Of a stretch of DNA of 64,000 nucleotides, positions 41,936 through 50,331 are shown one piece after another (the stretch's first letter is position 1; every line of letters begins with the position of its first letter). Origin of the DNA: Gemmatimonadota bacterium (GTDB lineage Bacteria > Gemmatimonadota > Gemmatimonadetes > Longimicrobiales > Gaopeijiaceae). The notes beneath the pieces are model-generated. The model was not told where the DNA came from. It saw nothing but the letters and a program-made list of their open reading frames with translations, and ran no database searches. A program made the translations under genes and the position numbers. Location: assembly GCA_022822445.1 (NCBI GenBank), contig JAJEBR010000115.1:37551-101550 (forward strand). Reading direction: 5' to 3'.

Positions 41936-41982
41936 ATGTAAGGTAACCTTTACGAATTGTAAGGTTGAGTTGACGTTTCAGC
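41936..41982 (+). repeat. Intergenic 21-base-pitch box array, copy H
   Basis: Boxes are ATGT (41936-41939), ACGAATTGT (41952-41960) and ACGTTTCAG (41973-41981), spaced 21 bases. The first linker AAGGTAACCTTT is itself nearly palindromic. It lies downstream of the TlpA-like gene and touches the propeller remnant at 41978. Confidence 0.6.
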
Positions 41983-42067
41983 GCTGCAGCGGCCAAAGCT
42001 GCACGGACTCTACACCGAGTTCGTCCCTGACCCGGGCCAGAATGTAGTCCGCTCCGATCTCCAGCCC
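41978..42067 (-). pseudogene. C-terminal remnant of a beta-propeller lipoprotein gene
   Basis: The leftward frame ends CGLEIGADYILARVRDELGV then ESVQLWPLQR and a stop. This is the family-typical last blade of the 6-bladed propellers (compare RRDELGVDRVEGYRI in the gene at 1118). Nothing upstream fits the family, so only the last about 30 codons remain. Confidence 0.5.
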
Positions 42068-42197
42068 ACATCCGCCCGGGGGACGAACGTCTGTGGCCTT
42101 TGGATTCCCGCTGGCGCCGTCTCCGTTGCCCCGGTCGTTTCCCTTGGCAGGCCGAGGCAAACCGCGCTTGGCGCCAGCGCAGCGAGACGCCGGGCCG

Positions 42198-42959
42198 CTA
42201 CCCCAGAATGGCGTAGCTGCCGTCCAGGATCATGCGGGTGGAGATGTACATTCCGAACACTCCGAAGAGCACCCAGACGGCGTTTACGGCGCCAACGTAG
42301 ATGAACAGCTCGCGCCTGGGGACGTGGGCGTGCCTGCCCGCGACGAAGAAGCTGACCCAGTAGAGCGACGACACGTACGCCCACTGCCAGAACAGGGCGA
42401 CCCCGACAATGCCCGCAACGACCGGGGGAAGGAATCCGACGGAAAAGGCCGCGTACAGGAGCACCGTCGGAATCGGCGTAACGAAGCCGTTGCCGATGTC
42501 GACGGTGAAGCCGAGGGTACTGCGATCCGTGTAGGACGAATCGATCGGCGAGTACGCTGCCCAGGAATCTGCCCAGACCGTCGGGGACAGCGCCTGGCTG
42601 AGCGGCACCCTGCCGGTGAGAAACTCGACTGCGGATGAGCGGCCGGTCTCACGCTGCCGTCTGCGCCAGTACTCGGCGCGTTTCCTGATGTGGTCCCATC
42701 GGAAGTACAGGCACACCTCCCAGTAGCAGATCAGCAGATTGAGCGAAAAGAAGAAGATGAAGAGGCAATGGATGAAGCTGAATCCGCCCTGCAGGTGGTA
42801 GCGGGCGCCGATGCCGGGCAGCGCCAGAAGTGCGACCAGCAGCGCCACCAGCACGCCGGCCGGGATTCCCGAAGTGCTTTGCTGTGCACTCGGGCTGGTC
42901 TGCGTGGTCCGGTCGGTTTGGGCGCTACGGTTCTTCCCAGCGGTCCGGTCGTCGCCCAC
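42198..42959 (-). CDS. Multi-pass membrane protein of unknown function
   Basis: The 253-residue protein starts with a polar Ser/Thr/Gln-rich tail, then has about five membrane helices: VLVALLVALLALPGIGARY, CLFIFFFSLNLLICYWEVCL, FVTPIPTVLLYAAFSVGFLP, VVAGIVGVALFWQWAYVSSL and FIYVGAVNAVWVLFGVFGMY. A basic loop (RWDHIRKRAEYWRRRQRETG) follows helix 2. I recognise no family and no neighbours hint at a role. Confidence 0.7.
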   Translation of the reverse strand: MGDDRTAGKNRSAQTDRTTQTSPSAQQSTSGIPAGVLVALLVALLALPGIGARYHLQGGFSFIHCLFIFFFSLNLLICYWEVCLYFRWDHIRKRAEYWRRRQRETGRSSAVEFLTGRVPLSQALSPTVWADSWAAYSPIDSSYTDRSTLGFTVDIGNGFVTPIPTVLLYAAFSVGFLPPVVAGIVGVALFWQWAYVSSLYWVSFFVAGRHAHVPRRELFIYVGAVNAVWVLFGVFGMYISTRMILDGSYAILG

Positions 42960-43016
42960 GGGCCTGTGATCCTCGTCGTTTTGGAGGTCTTCGCGAAACT
43001 CCGACCAAGGATGCCG

Positions 43017-43421
43017 CTACCGCAACCCTCCGGGCAACCTCCTCACGACGACGCTCGGGATATCGAATTCATCGGTTTCCCAGAATGCCACCAGGCCGTC
43101 GGGTCCGAATGCGGCCGGTATCTCCGTGGCGCCTGCCGGGAAGAAATCGCGTTTCTGGAGTGCTTCGCGGTATGCGGTTTCAAGGTCGGAGAAGGCGGCG
43201 CGATCCGATTCGTCGCTGCCTTCGACGTCACCCTCGAAATCGCGCAGTGCGTCCTCGATCGTGCCGGAACGGATACGCTGGTCGACGGCGCCGTCCGCGT
43301 CGGCATCATCGTCAACGATCTTCCCGCAATACCGTTTCCCGAGGCGGCGGATGGGGAGATCCGGCCCGGGAGTAGCGGCGGTCGAAAGCAGGCGGGACTT
43401 ATACCACGGACTTCGCGACAC
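43017..43421 (-). CDS. Possible acidic small protein
   Basis: A leftward frame from a GTG at 43421 gives 134 residues. The later part looks like a real protein: acidic [20 protein letters not shown], then [20 protein letters not shown] and [12 protein letters not shown] before the stop. The start is uncertain and lies only 12 bases from the divergent Hsp70 ATG. Alternatively it is the tail of a longer broken gene. Confidence 0.4.
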   Translation of the reverse strand: MSRSPWYKSRLLSTAATPGPDLPIRRLGKRYCGKIVDDDADADGAVDQRIRSGTIEDALRDFEGDVEGSDESDRAAFSDLETAYREALQKRDFFPAGATEIPAAFGPDGLVAFWETDEFDIPSVVVRRLPGGLR

Positions 43422-43433
43422 TAGACTTCCACC

Positions 43434-45023
43434 ATGGCAACCCACTGGGCCATCGACCTCGGCACGTCCAACACGACCATCTGCGAAGACCGGTCGGGGC
43501 GGGCGCACGTCGTGAACCTGCCGGAGCTGGCGAAGCTGGAGCCGGTGACGCAGACGCCGGTCATGCCGTCGTGCGTGTGCGTGATGGACTCGGAGGGCGA
43601 GGAGGTCCTGATCGGGCAGCAGGCCGTCACCTACAACTGGGACGGGCGGGCGACGGGGTTCGCGCGCGGCTTCAAGCGGTACCTCGGGAGGGAGAGCGGC
43701 CGGGCGATGGCGCGGGCGGGCGGGCGGGTCTTCACCGCGCAGGACGTGGCCTCGCTCTTCCTGCGGGAGGTGATCGGCACCCTCGAGGCGCGCTTCGGCG
43801 AGGAGGTCGCCGACATCACGATCGCGACGCCGAGCGGCTTCTACGAGACGTACCGGGCCGAGCTGCAGGCGATCCTGCGTGGCGTGAAGCGCCGCGGCTG
43901 GTGGGAGCGGATCCGGGCGCTCCTCTGGAGAAAGCCGGGGATCGTGTTCCGCACCCTCGACGAGCCGGTTGCGGCGGCGCTCGGCTACGGCGTCGATGTC
44001 GGGCGGCCCACCACCCTCGTGGCCTTCGACTTCGGCGGGGGGTCGATGGAGGCCGCGGTGGTGAGGACCCACGGGGCGCGGACGGTGGAGACCGGCCGGG
44101 CCGAGGTGCTGGCGAAGCAGGCGGTCGAGCTCGGCGGGGACGACATCGACGGCTGGATTTTGGAGCGGTTCGTCCCGGCGGCGCTGCACGACTGGCCCGA
44201 GTGGGAGATCGCGCTGCGGTGGGAGGCGGAGCGGGTGAAGCTGCTCGCGAGCGCCGGAAACGAGGGCCATTTCACCTTCCGCAACGAGTCCTACGGAAGG
44301 CTGGACTACCACGTTCTGCACGACATCCTCGTCGGCAACGGGCTGTACGAGCGGATTCGGGAGCTGCTGGACACGCTGCTCGGCGAGCTGCGGATCCGGC
44401 ACGGCGTGCCCGCGGGCGACATCGACGACGTGATCCTCGAGGGCGGATCCACCCTCCTGCCCGAGGTTCGCAACGTGGTGGGCGACGTGCTCGGCCGGGA
44501 AAAGGTGCGGGAATGGCTCCCCTTCGAGGCGGTCGCGCGGGGCGCCTGCATCTTCGCGGGAGGCGCGCACGTCGAGGACTTCATCTACCACGATTACGCG
44601 ATTCGCCTGCTGCCCGACGGCGACGGCGACCCCGAGTACGAGCTGCTCATCCCCGGGGGGACCTGCTTCCCCACCGTCGACAACTTCGTGACGCGCTACT
44701 ACGCGCCCGGTTTCGACGGCCAGCAGCACATCAACCTCTTCATCTGCGAGGTGGGGCGGGTGGCCGGTCGGCCGGTACAGTGGACGGAGCGACCCAACCG
44801 CTCACGCTACTTCGTCCCCCGGACCGCGGGTGAGCGGGCGTTCTGCCTGTGCCTCAACGAAGCGGACCCGGCGCTGCCGCTGAGTCCGCCCGGCCGCGGA
44901 ACGGCGCCCCGGCTGCGCGTCACCTACTCGGTTGACGTGAACCGCTGGTTGTGCGTTACCGTACATGATCTGCACCGGAAAGCCGACCTGAAGGTCAGGC
45001 ACCCGGTGGTGCGACTGCGATGA
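43434..45023 (+). CDS. Hsp70-family ATPase with divergent C-terminus
   Basis: The 529-residue protein has the actin-fold ATPase signatures: [18 protein letters not shown] (phosphate 1), [15 protein letters not shown] (phosphate 2, about residue 199) and [20 protein letters not shown] (adenosine motif). An insert with [15 protein letters not shown] lies near residue 148. The region after about 390 is shorter than the DnaK substrate domain and beta-rich ([20 protein letters not shown]). It is not DnaK itself; no DnaJ or GrpE is nearby. A HEAT-repeat protein follows, and such pairs recur in some bacteria with unknown roles. Confidence 0.87.
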   Translation: MATHWAIDLGTSNTTICEDRSGRAHVVNLPELAKLEPVTQTPVMPSCVCVMDSEGEEVLIGQQAVTYNWDGRATGFARGFKRYLGRESGRAMARAGGRVFTAQDVASLFLREVIGTLEARFGEEVADITIATPSGFYETYRAELQAILRGVKRRGWWERIRALLWRKPGIVFRTLDEPVAAALGYGVDVGRPTTLVAFDFGGGSMEAAVVRTHGARTVETGRAEVLAKQAVELGGDDIDGWILERFVPAALHDWPEWEIALRWEAERVKLLASAGNEGHFTFRNESYGRLDYHVLHDILVGNGLYERIRELLDTLLGELRIRHGVPAGDIDDVILEGGSTLLPEVRNVVGDVLGREKVREWLPFEAVARGACIFAGGAHVEDFIYHDYAIRLLPDGDGDPEYELLIPGGTCFPTVDNFVTRYYAPGFDGQQHINLFICEVGRVAGRPVQWTERPNRSRYFVPRTAGERAFCLCLNEADPALPLSPPGRGTAPRLRVTYSVDVNRWLCVTVHDLHRKADLKVRHPVVRLR

Positions 45024-45111
45024 AGGAGGGGGACGCCATGAGAGCCGGGCGGCCATGTACGCGGGGCGCGACGGGTGCCGGGGCCGCCGTCGCCGCCGGA
45101 GGATCCACCGC

Positions 45112-46404
45112 GTGGGCCTGTTGAGGGCGCTCTTCGGGCCGAGCCGCAACGAAATCTGGCGGCAGCTCTCCGGCGAGGTGCGCGGGCAATTCCACGCGAG
45201 AGGCTTCTTCGGCGAATCGGCCGTCCAGGCGCGGACGGGGGACTGGATCATCACGCTCGACACGTGCGCGCAGGGTGGCCAGCACGGTCAGATGTACACC
45301 CGGCTGCGCGCGCCCTACTTCAATCCGGAGGGCTTCAGGTTCCAGATCTACCGGGCCAGCGTCTTCACCGGGCTGGGAAAAGCGCTGGGGATGGAGGACA
45401 TAGAGGTCGGCCATCCCCGCTTCGACGGCGACTTCGTGATCAAGGGGAATATGCCGCGGCGCGTGCGGCGGCTCTTCGACAACCCCAGGATCCGCAGGCT
45501 GATCGACGCGCAGCCCAGGATCCACCTGTCCGTCAAGGCGCACGAGGGGTGGTTCAGCAAGTTCCCCGCCGGCGTGGACGAACTGCACTACCAGGCGGAA
45601 GGCGTGATCAAGGACCTCCCGCAGCTGCGCACCCTCTTCGACCTCTTCGCCGAAGTCCTGCAGGAGCTCTGTCACGACGGAGCGGCCTACCAGGACGATG
45701 TGCGGATCCACACGCGTCGCCTGCGCGCGCCCGGCGGCCGGATCGAGGATACGTACCTGATCTGGGAAGGGTACAAGCCGCGCCGTGATGCGGCGGCGGC
45801 GCTGGGGCGGCTGGGTGATCCCGCGGCGGTTGCGGCGCTGGCGTCCGTGCTATGGGATGCGGACGCGCTGCTCAGGGTTCTGGCGATCGATGCGCTCGCC
45901 GAGATCGGGCACGGGGATGCGGTCAGGCCGCTCATTCCGCTGCTGGGCGACAGGCGGGAAGCGGAAGGCCGGGCGATTCAGGACATCGTCGCCGAGGCGT
46001 TGCGGCGGTTGGGGGAAGGGGATCTGACCGACACCGTGCTGGCGGCGCTGCGCGGGGATTTCACCGGGCTGAAGGCACGCGGCACGGAGTACAGGGCGGA
46101 GATCATTGCGGCGCTGGCAGGCGCGATCGAGGGCGAGGCCGGGCAGCACGCGGCGAATGCGCTGGCCGAGATCAACGCCGTGGAAGCGCTTCCGAGGCTC
46201 CGGGAAATCGTGCGGAGCTACCGCGTGCCGGAGGTGACGGAACGGGCGGTGGCGGCGGCGATCCGGAAGCTCGAGGCGCGGGCCTCGCTTCCCCGTGCGG
46301 CCGCTGCCGCCGACGCGCCGTCCGACACGCTGCCGAGGGCGGCGCGGGAACCGGGGCCGGACAGGGGGACGCTGCCGCGGAGGTCCAGGGGGCCGGGCGG
46401 ATAG
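45112..46404 (+). CDS. HEAT-repeat protein paired with Hsp70
   Basis: The GTG at 45112 follows a GGAGG site (45098-45102). The 430-residue protein has an N-terminal mixed domain that contains a conserved-looking FGPSRNEIWRQLSGEVRGQF and a strand-rich middle (QMYTRLRAPYFNPEGFRFQI). From about residue 220 on come HEAT or PBS-lyase-type repeats (ALGRLGDPAAVAALASVLWD, then ALAEIGHGDAVRPLIPLLGD). The Pro/Arg-rich tail is disordered. It lies 88 bases after the Hsp70 gene, so the two are likely co-transcribed. It may be a substrate or client adaptor; this is inferred. Confidence 0.75.
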   Translation: MGLLRALFGPSRNEIWRQLSGEVRGQFHARGFFGESAVQARTGDWIITLDTCAQGGQHGQMYTRLRAPYFNPEGFRFQIYRASVFTGLGKALGMEDIEVGHPRFDGDFVIKGNMPRRVRRLFDNPRIRRLIDAQPRIHLSVKAHEGWFSKFPAGVDELHYQAEGVIKDLPQLRTLFDLFAEVLQELCHDGAAYQDDVRIHTRRLRAPGGRIEDTYLIWEGYKPRRDAAAALGRLGDPAAVAALASVLWDADALLRVLAIDALAEIGHGDAVRPLIPLLGDRREAEGRAIQDIVAEALRRLGEGDLTDTVLAALRGDFTGLKARGTEYRAEIIAALAGAIEGEAGQHAANALAEINAVEALPRLREIVRSYRVPEVTERAVAAAIRKLEARASLPRAAAAADAPSDTLPRAAREPGPDRGTLPRRSRGPGG

Positions 46405-46420
46405 CGACACCTCCCGGCGA

Positions 46421-46471
46421 AACTGTCAACTCGGCTTTACAGAATGACAACTGCCGTTGTCACTTTGTGCC
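46421..46471 (+). repeat. Intergenic 21-base-pitch box array, copy I
   Basis: CTGTCAAC (46423-46430) is followed by ACAGAATGA (46439-46447) and TCACTTTGT (46460-46468) at 21-base pitch. The linkers end TTT and TTG. It lies between the convergent HEAT and GYD genes, so here it is not placed as a promoter. Confidence 0.55.
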
Positions 46472-46486
46472 TTCAGCTGCCGTCCC

Positions 46487-46807
46487 TCAGGCTCCAGGCA
46501 GGCGGTAACCCACGTCCCTGGCCACCGCTTCGTCCACGTCCGCGGGGGTGAGCAGGACGGTCACGGAGACCGTGAGCGCTCCCGCGGCGGCGATGTTCAG
46601 GGAAAGCGCCGTCGCGGTCGCTTCGTCCGGAAGGTCGGCGATCAGGTACAGGTCGCAGTCGCCGAAGGCGTAGTAGAACCCCTCCAGGGTGCCGCCCACG
46701 CCCTCGATCGTCTGACGCAGGGCAGCCTCCCGGCCGGTGCCGCCCTCGGCGAGCAGCCCCTTCAGTCCGGATTGCGTGTAGTTGGTGCGGAACATGTACT
46801 TGGCCAT
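46487..46807 (-). CDS. GYD-domain protein
   Basis: The start at 46807 gives 106 residues: MAKYMFRTNYTQSGLKGLLA, then TIEGVGGTLEGFYYAFGDCD and LTVSVTVLLTPADVDEAVAR. This matches the GYD domain (named for its conserved GYD-like motif; here FGDCD), a ferredoxin-like alpha/beta barrel fold. Function of the family is not known. An upstream ATG at 46873 is less likely. Confidence 0.85.
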   Translation of the reverse strand: MAKYMFRTNYTQSGLKGLLAEGGTGREAALRQTIEGVGGTLEGFYYAFGDCDLYLIADLPDEATATALSLNIAAAGALTVSVTVLLTPADVDEAVARDVGYRLPGA

Positions 46808-46948
46808 GCTGTCCTCGTTGCGCGGGGTGATCCTGGTATCGTGATGGTACAATATGGCATACAGGCACCCCACCGACTATCCTTCGGGGCGAATCCCGCG
46901 GAGCACCGACAACGAGACGCTGGACAGACCGGAGGCTGACCCGGCACG

Positions 46949-49900
46949 ATGAGTCCCGACGGCGGAACACACGGAGAGCGACCCGGCCCCATCGCCTACA
47001 TGGCGAGCAACGGCGTCGCCGCCAATCTGCTGATGGTCGGCATTCTCGTCGCTGGAGTGGCATCCTTTTTCGGGCTGGAGCTGGAAGCGTGGCCCATCGT
47101 GCCCTTCAACCAGGTCGAGGTGTCCGTCGCCTATCCGGGGGCCACCCCGGAGGAGGTGGAGGAGGCCATCGTCGCGAAGATCGAGGACGAGGTCGAGGGG
47201 CTGGGCGACGTGAAGCGGGTCAAGTCCGTGGCGGCCCCGGGGATGGCGTCGGTTCGGGTGGAGATGAACTCGGGCACGGACATGAACGACGCCCTGGCCG
47301 ATGTCGAGGCGGCCGTCGGCCGCATCCAGACGTTCCCGGGCGAAGCCGAGCGGCCCCAGATCAGGGAGATGACCAACGCCCAGAGCGTGATGCGCCTGAT
47401 CCTGTATGGCGATGTGAGCGAGCGTGCACTGAAGGAACTCGCATACCGCGTTGAAGACGGCCTCTCCGCGCTGCAATCGGTCTCCCAGGTCGAGACGAGC
47501 GGCGTGCGAAACTACGAAATCTCGATCGAGGTGCCGCTGCAGCGGCTGAGAGCCCTGGGACTGACGCTCAACGATATCGCCAACACGATTCGCCGCAGCT
47601 CCCTGGACCTTTCCGCCGGCAGCATCGACACGGAGCTGTCACAGGTGCGGGTGCGCACGCTGGGGCAGAGCTACGTTCAACAGGACTTCGAGGAGATCGT
47701 GCTGCTCAGCCGCGGTGACGGCACAGTCGTCCGTCTGGGTGACATCGCCGAGGTGCGCGACGGCTTCCAGGAAACGGATCTGATCGTCCGGCACGATGGT
47801 CTGCCGGCCGTCTTCGTCGAGGTCTCGAGGGCCGACGGCGAGAAGGTGATGAATGTGGCGCGCGCCGTGCGGGACCACGTCGCCAACGAAGTCGCCCCCT
47901 CACTCCCGGACGGCGTGGGCATCACCATCTGGAACGACGAATCCGACGCCTTCGAGGAGCGCGCTGCCATCCTCATCAAGAACGGTCTGCTCGGGCTGCT
48001 GCTGGTGCTGATCGCTCTGGGGCTGTTTCTCGAACTCCGGCTCGCTTTCTGGGTAGCCGTCGGTCTCGGGATTTCAGGGGTCGGCGCCCTGGCGGTCATG
48101 TTTGCATTCGACCTGGCGATCCACGCGGTCTCGCTGTTTTCGTTCGTCCTCGCCATCGGGATCGTCGTGGACGATGCCATCGTGGTATCCGAGCACATCC
48201 ACCTGGAACGAATGAAGGGCACGCCGGGCGTCGTCGCGGCGATCCGCGGTGCAAGGCGAATCAAGGTGCCGCTCATCTTTGCGGTGCTGACCACGATCGC
48301 CGCGTTTTCCCCCCTGCTCTTCATTCCCGGTGGGGTCGGACAGACCTGGAAGGCGCTGCCGACCATCGTCATCGCGATGCTGGCCATTTCGCTGATCGAA
48401 TCGCTGCTGGTGCTGCCCAACCACCTGTCCCACCATCTCCACGGCCCGGACTGGGCACCGCGAACGCGCCCGGGGCGAATCGTTGCCCGGATTCAGGGTC
48501 GCGTCGATCAGCTGTTGGCCAGGTTCGTGCAGGGTCCGCTGCATCGCGCGGTGACGTTCGCGACGGATCGGCCCGGACTGACGCTTTCGTCGGCCGTCGC
48601 ACTTCTCATCCTCTGCTTTGCCCTGCTGCCGGCCGGCATCGTTTCGTTCACATTTGCCACCGAGGTCGAAGGGGATTTCGCAAAGGCGACCCTGGAGATG
48701 CCGGACGGTACGACGGCCGAGCGGACCTACGAGGTGGCGCGCGAACTGGAGGCGGCCGGCCACCGGGCCATCGACCGCATCTCCGCAGATCGGCCGGAGG
48801 ATGCGCCTCCCCTCCTTTCCGGAGTCACGATTACGGTCGGGCAACGGCCGCGGGTCGAAGGAGGGGGGCTCAGTCCCAATCCCAACCTGAACCCGGAACC
48901 GAATGTCGCCACCATCGCCTTCAAGCTTCTGGACGCGCAGCACCGGCGGGTTCCGACCGGAGATGTCGTGCAGGCGTGGCGCGAGGAACTGGGTGTCCTG
49001 CCGTATGTGCGCGGGGTCACCATCAGCGGCCAGATCTACGACCTGGGCAACCCGGTCGAGGCGGTGCTGTCCCACCCGGACTCGGAGCGCCTTCCCGGGA
49101 TCGCAACCGCGGTCGTCGGCGGCCTGCGCGAAGTTGGAGGCATCCACGACATCCGGTCCGATCACACCCCCGGCATCCCGGAGATTCAGCTCGGCCTGCT
49201 GCCGGAGGCGCGGACCCTGGGTCTCACCCTCGACGACCTCGCCGGACAGACGCGGGCCGCGTTCTTCGGCGCGGAATCCCTGCGGGTGCAGCGGGGCCGG
49301 GAAGAGGTCCGGGTGTACGTGCGGCTGCCCCAGGACCAGCGCAACTCCATCACCGATATCGAGCGCTCCCTGGTCCGAACGGCGACCGGTGCCGAGGTCC
49401 CGGTGAGCCGGGTTGCCACGCTGCGCCTGGGCAGGTCGCCCACCGCCATCCATCGTGAGGACGGCCAGCGCGTCGTCAGGGTCAGTGCGGATGTGGATGC
49501 GGCTGTGATCTCCGGCGGGCAGGCCAACGCCATTCTGGAAGACGACATCCTTGCGCCGCTCATCGCCGAGGATCCGGACCTGTCCTATTCCTTCGGAGGC
49601 GAACAGCAGCAGCAGCTGGAATCCATGAACGCGCTGGGGCCCGGTTTCGGGATCGCCGTGATCCTGATCTTTGCGCTGCTGGCCATCCCGCTACGCTCCT
49701 ACACCAAGCCGTTCATCATCATGGCCGTCATCCCGTTCGGGTTCATCGGGGTGATCCTGGGTCACTGGATCCTGGGCGTCGCCCTGAGTTCGGAGTCCTT
49801 CATCGGGATCTTCGGTCTGGCCGGCGTGGTCGTGAACGATTCCCTGGTCATGATCGACTTCATCGATCAGGAGCTGGAGGAGGGCCTGTCGGCGCGAGAG

Positions 49901-50158
49901 GCGATCATCGAGGGGGCCAAGGGACGGTTCCGTCCGATCATGCTCACCTCGCTGACCACCTTCCTCGGCTTCACGCCCCTGATCCTCGAGGACGCCATCC
50001 AGGCGCAGTTCTTCGTCCCCTTCTCCGCCTCCGTCGGCTGCGGCATCCTCTTCACAACGGCCATCCTGGTGTTCCTGGTGCCCGCGCTGACATCAATCCG
50101 GCTGGGCTGGATGGCGCGACGGGGCCAGCGGTCCGCGGCCGCTACTTCGCCGCCCTGA
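46949..50158 (+). CDS. RND efflux permease (AcrB-like), second copy
   Basis: The 1069-residue protein has TM1 (YMASNGVAANLLMVGILVAG), porter domains (YPGATPEEVEEAIVAKIEDE), the proton-relay segment AIGIVVDDAIVVSEHIHLER, and the C-terminal membrane half with GVVVNDSLVMIDFIDQELEE. It is clearly paralogous to the permease at 23181 over its whole length, with the same motif order and similar loops. No membrane-fusion or outer-membrane partner is adjacent. The next gene, 173 bases on, is the GPP34-P450 fusion, so the permease may move the substrate or product of that enzyme. Confidence 0.92.
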   Translation: MSPDGGTHGERPGPIAYMASNGVAANLLMVGILVAGVASFFGLELEAWPIVPFNQVEVSVAYPGATPEEVEEAIVAKIEDEVEGLGDVKRVKSVAAPGMASVRVEMNSGTDMNDALADVEAAVGRIQTFPGEAERPQIREMTNAQSVMRLILYGDVSERALKELAYRVEDGLSALQSVSQVETSGVRNYEISIEVPLQRLRALGLTLNDIANTIRRSSLDLSAGSIDTELSQVRVRTLGQSYVQQDFEEIVLLSRGDGTVVRLGDIAEVRDGFQETDLIVRHDGLPAVFVEVSRADGEKVMNVARAVRDHVANEVAPSLPDGVGITIWNDESDAFEERAAILIKNGLLGLLLVLIALGLFLELRLAFWVAVGLGISGVGALAVMFAFDLAIHAVSLFSFVLAIGIVVDDAIVVSEHIHLERMKGTPGVVAAIRGARRIKVPLIFAVLTTIAAFSPLLFIPGGVGQTWKALPTIVIAMLAISLIESLLVLPNHLSHHLHGPDWAPRTRPGRIVARIQGRVDQLLARFVQGPLHRAVTFATDRPGLTLSSAVALLILCFALLPAGIVSFTFATEVEGDFAKATLEMPDGTTAERTYEVARELEAAGHRAIDRISADRPEDAPPLLSGVTITVGQRPRVEGGGLSPNPNLNPEPNVATIAFKLLDAQHRRVPTGDVVQAWREELGVLPYVRGVTISGQIYDLGNPVEAVLSHPDSERLPGIATAVVGGLREVGGIHDIRSDHTPGIPEIQLGLLPEARTLGLTLDDLAGQTRAAFFGAESLRVQRGREEVRVYVRLPQDQRNSITDIERSLVRTATGAEVPVSRVATLRLGRSPTAIHREDGQRVVRVSADVDAAVISGGQANAILEDDILAPLIAEDPDLSYSFGGEQQQQLESMNALGPGFGIAVILIFALLAIPLRSYTKPFIIMAVIPFGFIGVILGHWILGVALSSESFIGIFGLAGVVVNDSLVMIDFIDQELEEGLSAREAIIEGAKGRFRPIMLTSLTTFLGFTPLILEDAIQAQFFVPFSASVGCGILFTTAILVFLVPALTSIRLGWMARRGQRSAAATSPP

Positions 50159-50272
50159 ACCCCCAGCGGCCCGCCCGGGATCCTTGCGCGTTTCGACACA
50201 TCAGTCATAATCTAGTGAGGGGTTGGGGTCCTCAAGTCCGGGTACGTTATGGACCTTGACCGGATATGTGCG

Positions 50273-50289
50273 GGATTCTGCCAGAATCC
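50273..50289. promoter_or_regulatory. 17-base palindrome upstream of the P450 fusion
   Basis: GGATTCTG (50273-50280) and CAGAATCC (50282-50289) form a perfect palindrome around one central base, 43 bases before the GTG at 50332. It is a good operator candidate for a dimeric regulator of the P450 and SDR genes. Confidence 0.55.
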
Positions 50290-50331
50290 TCTCCCCGAGT
50301 GACTTGACGAGGAAGAGAATGGGTTGATTCG

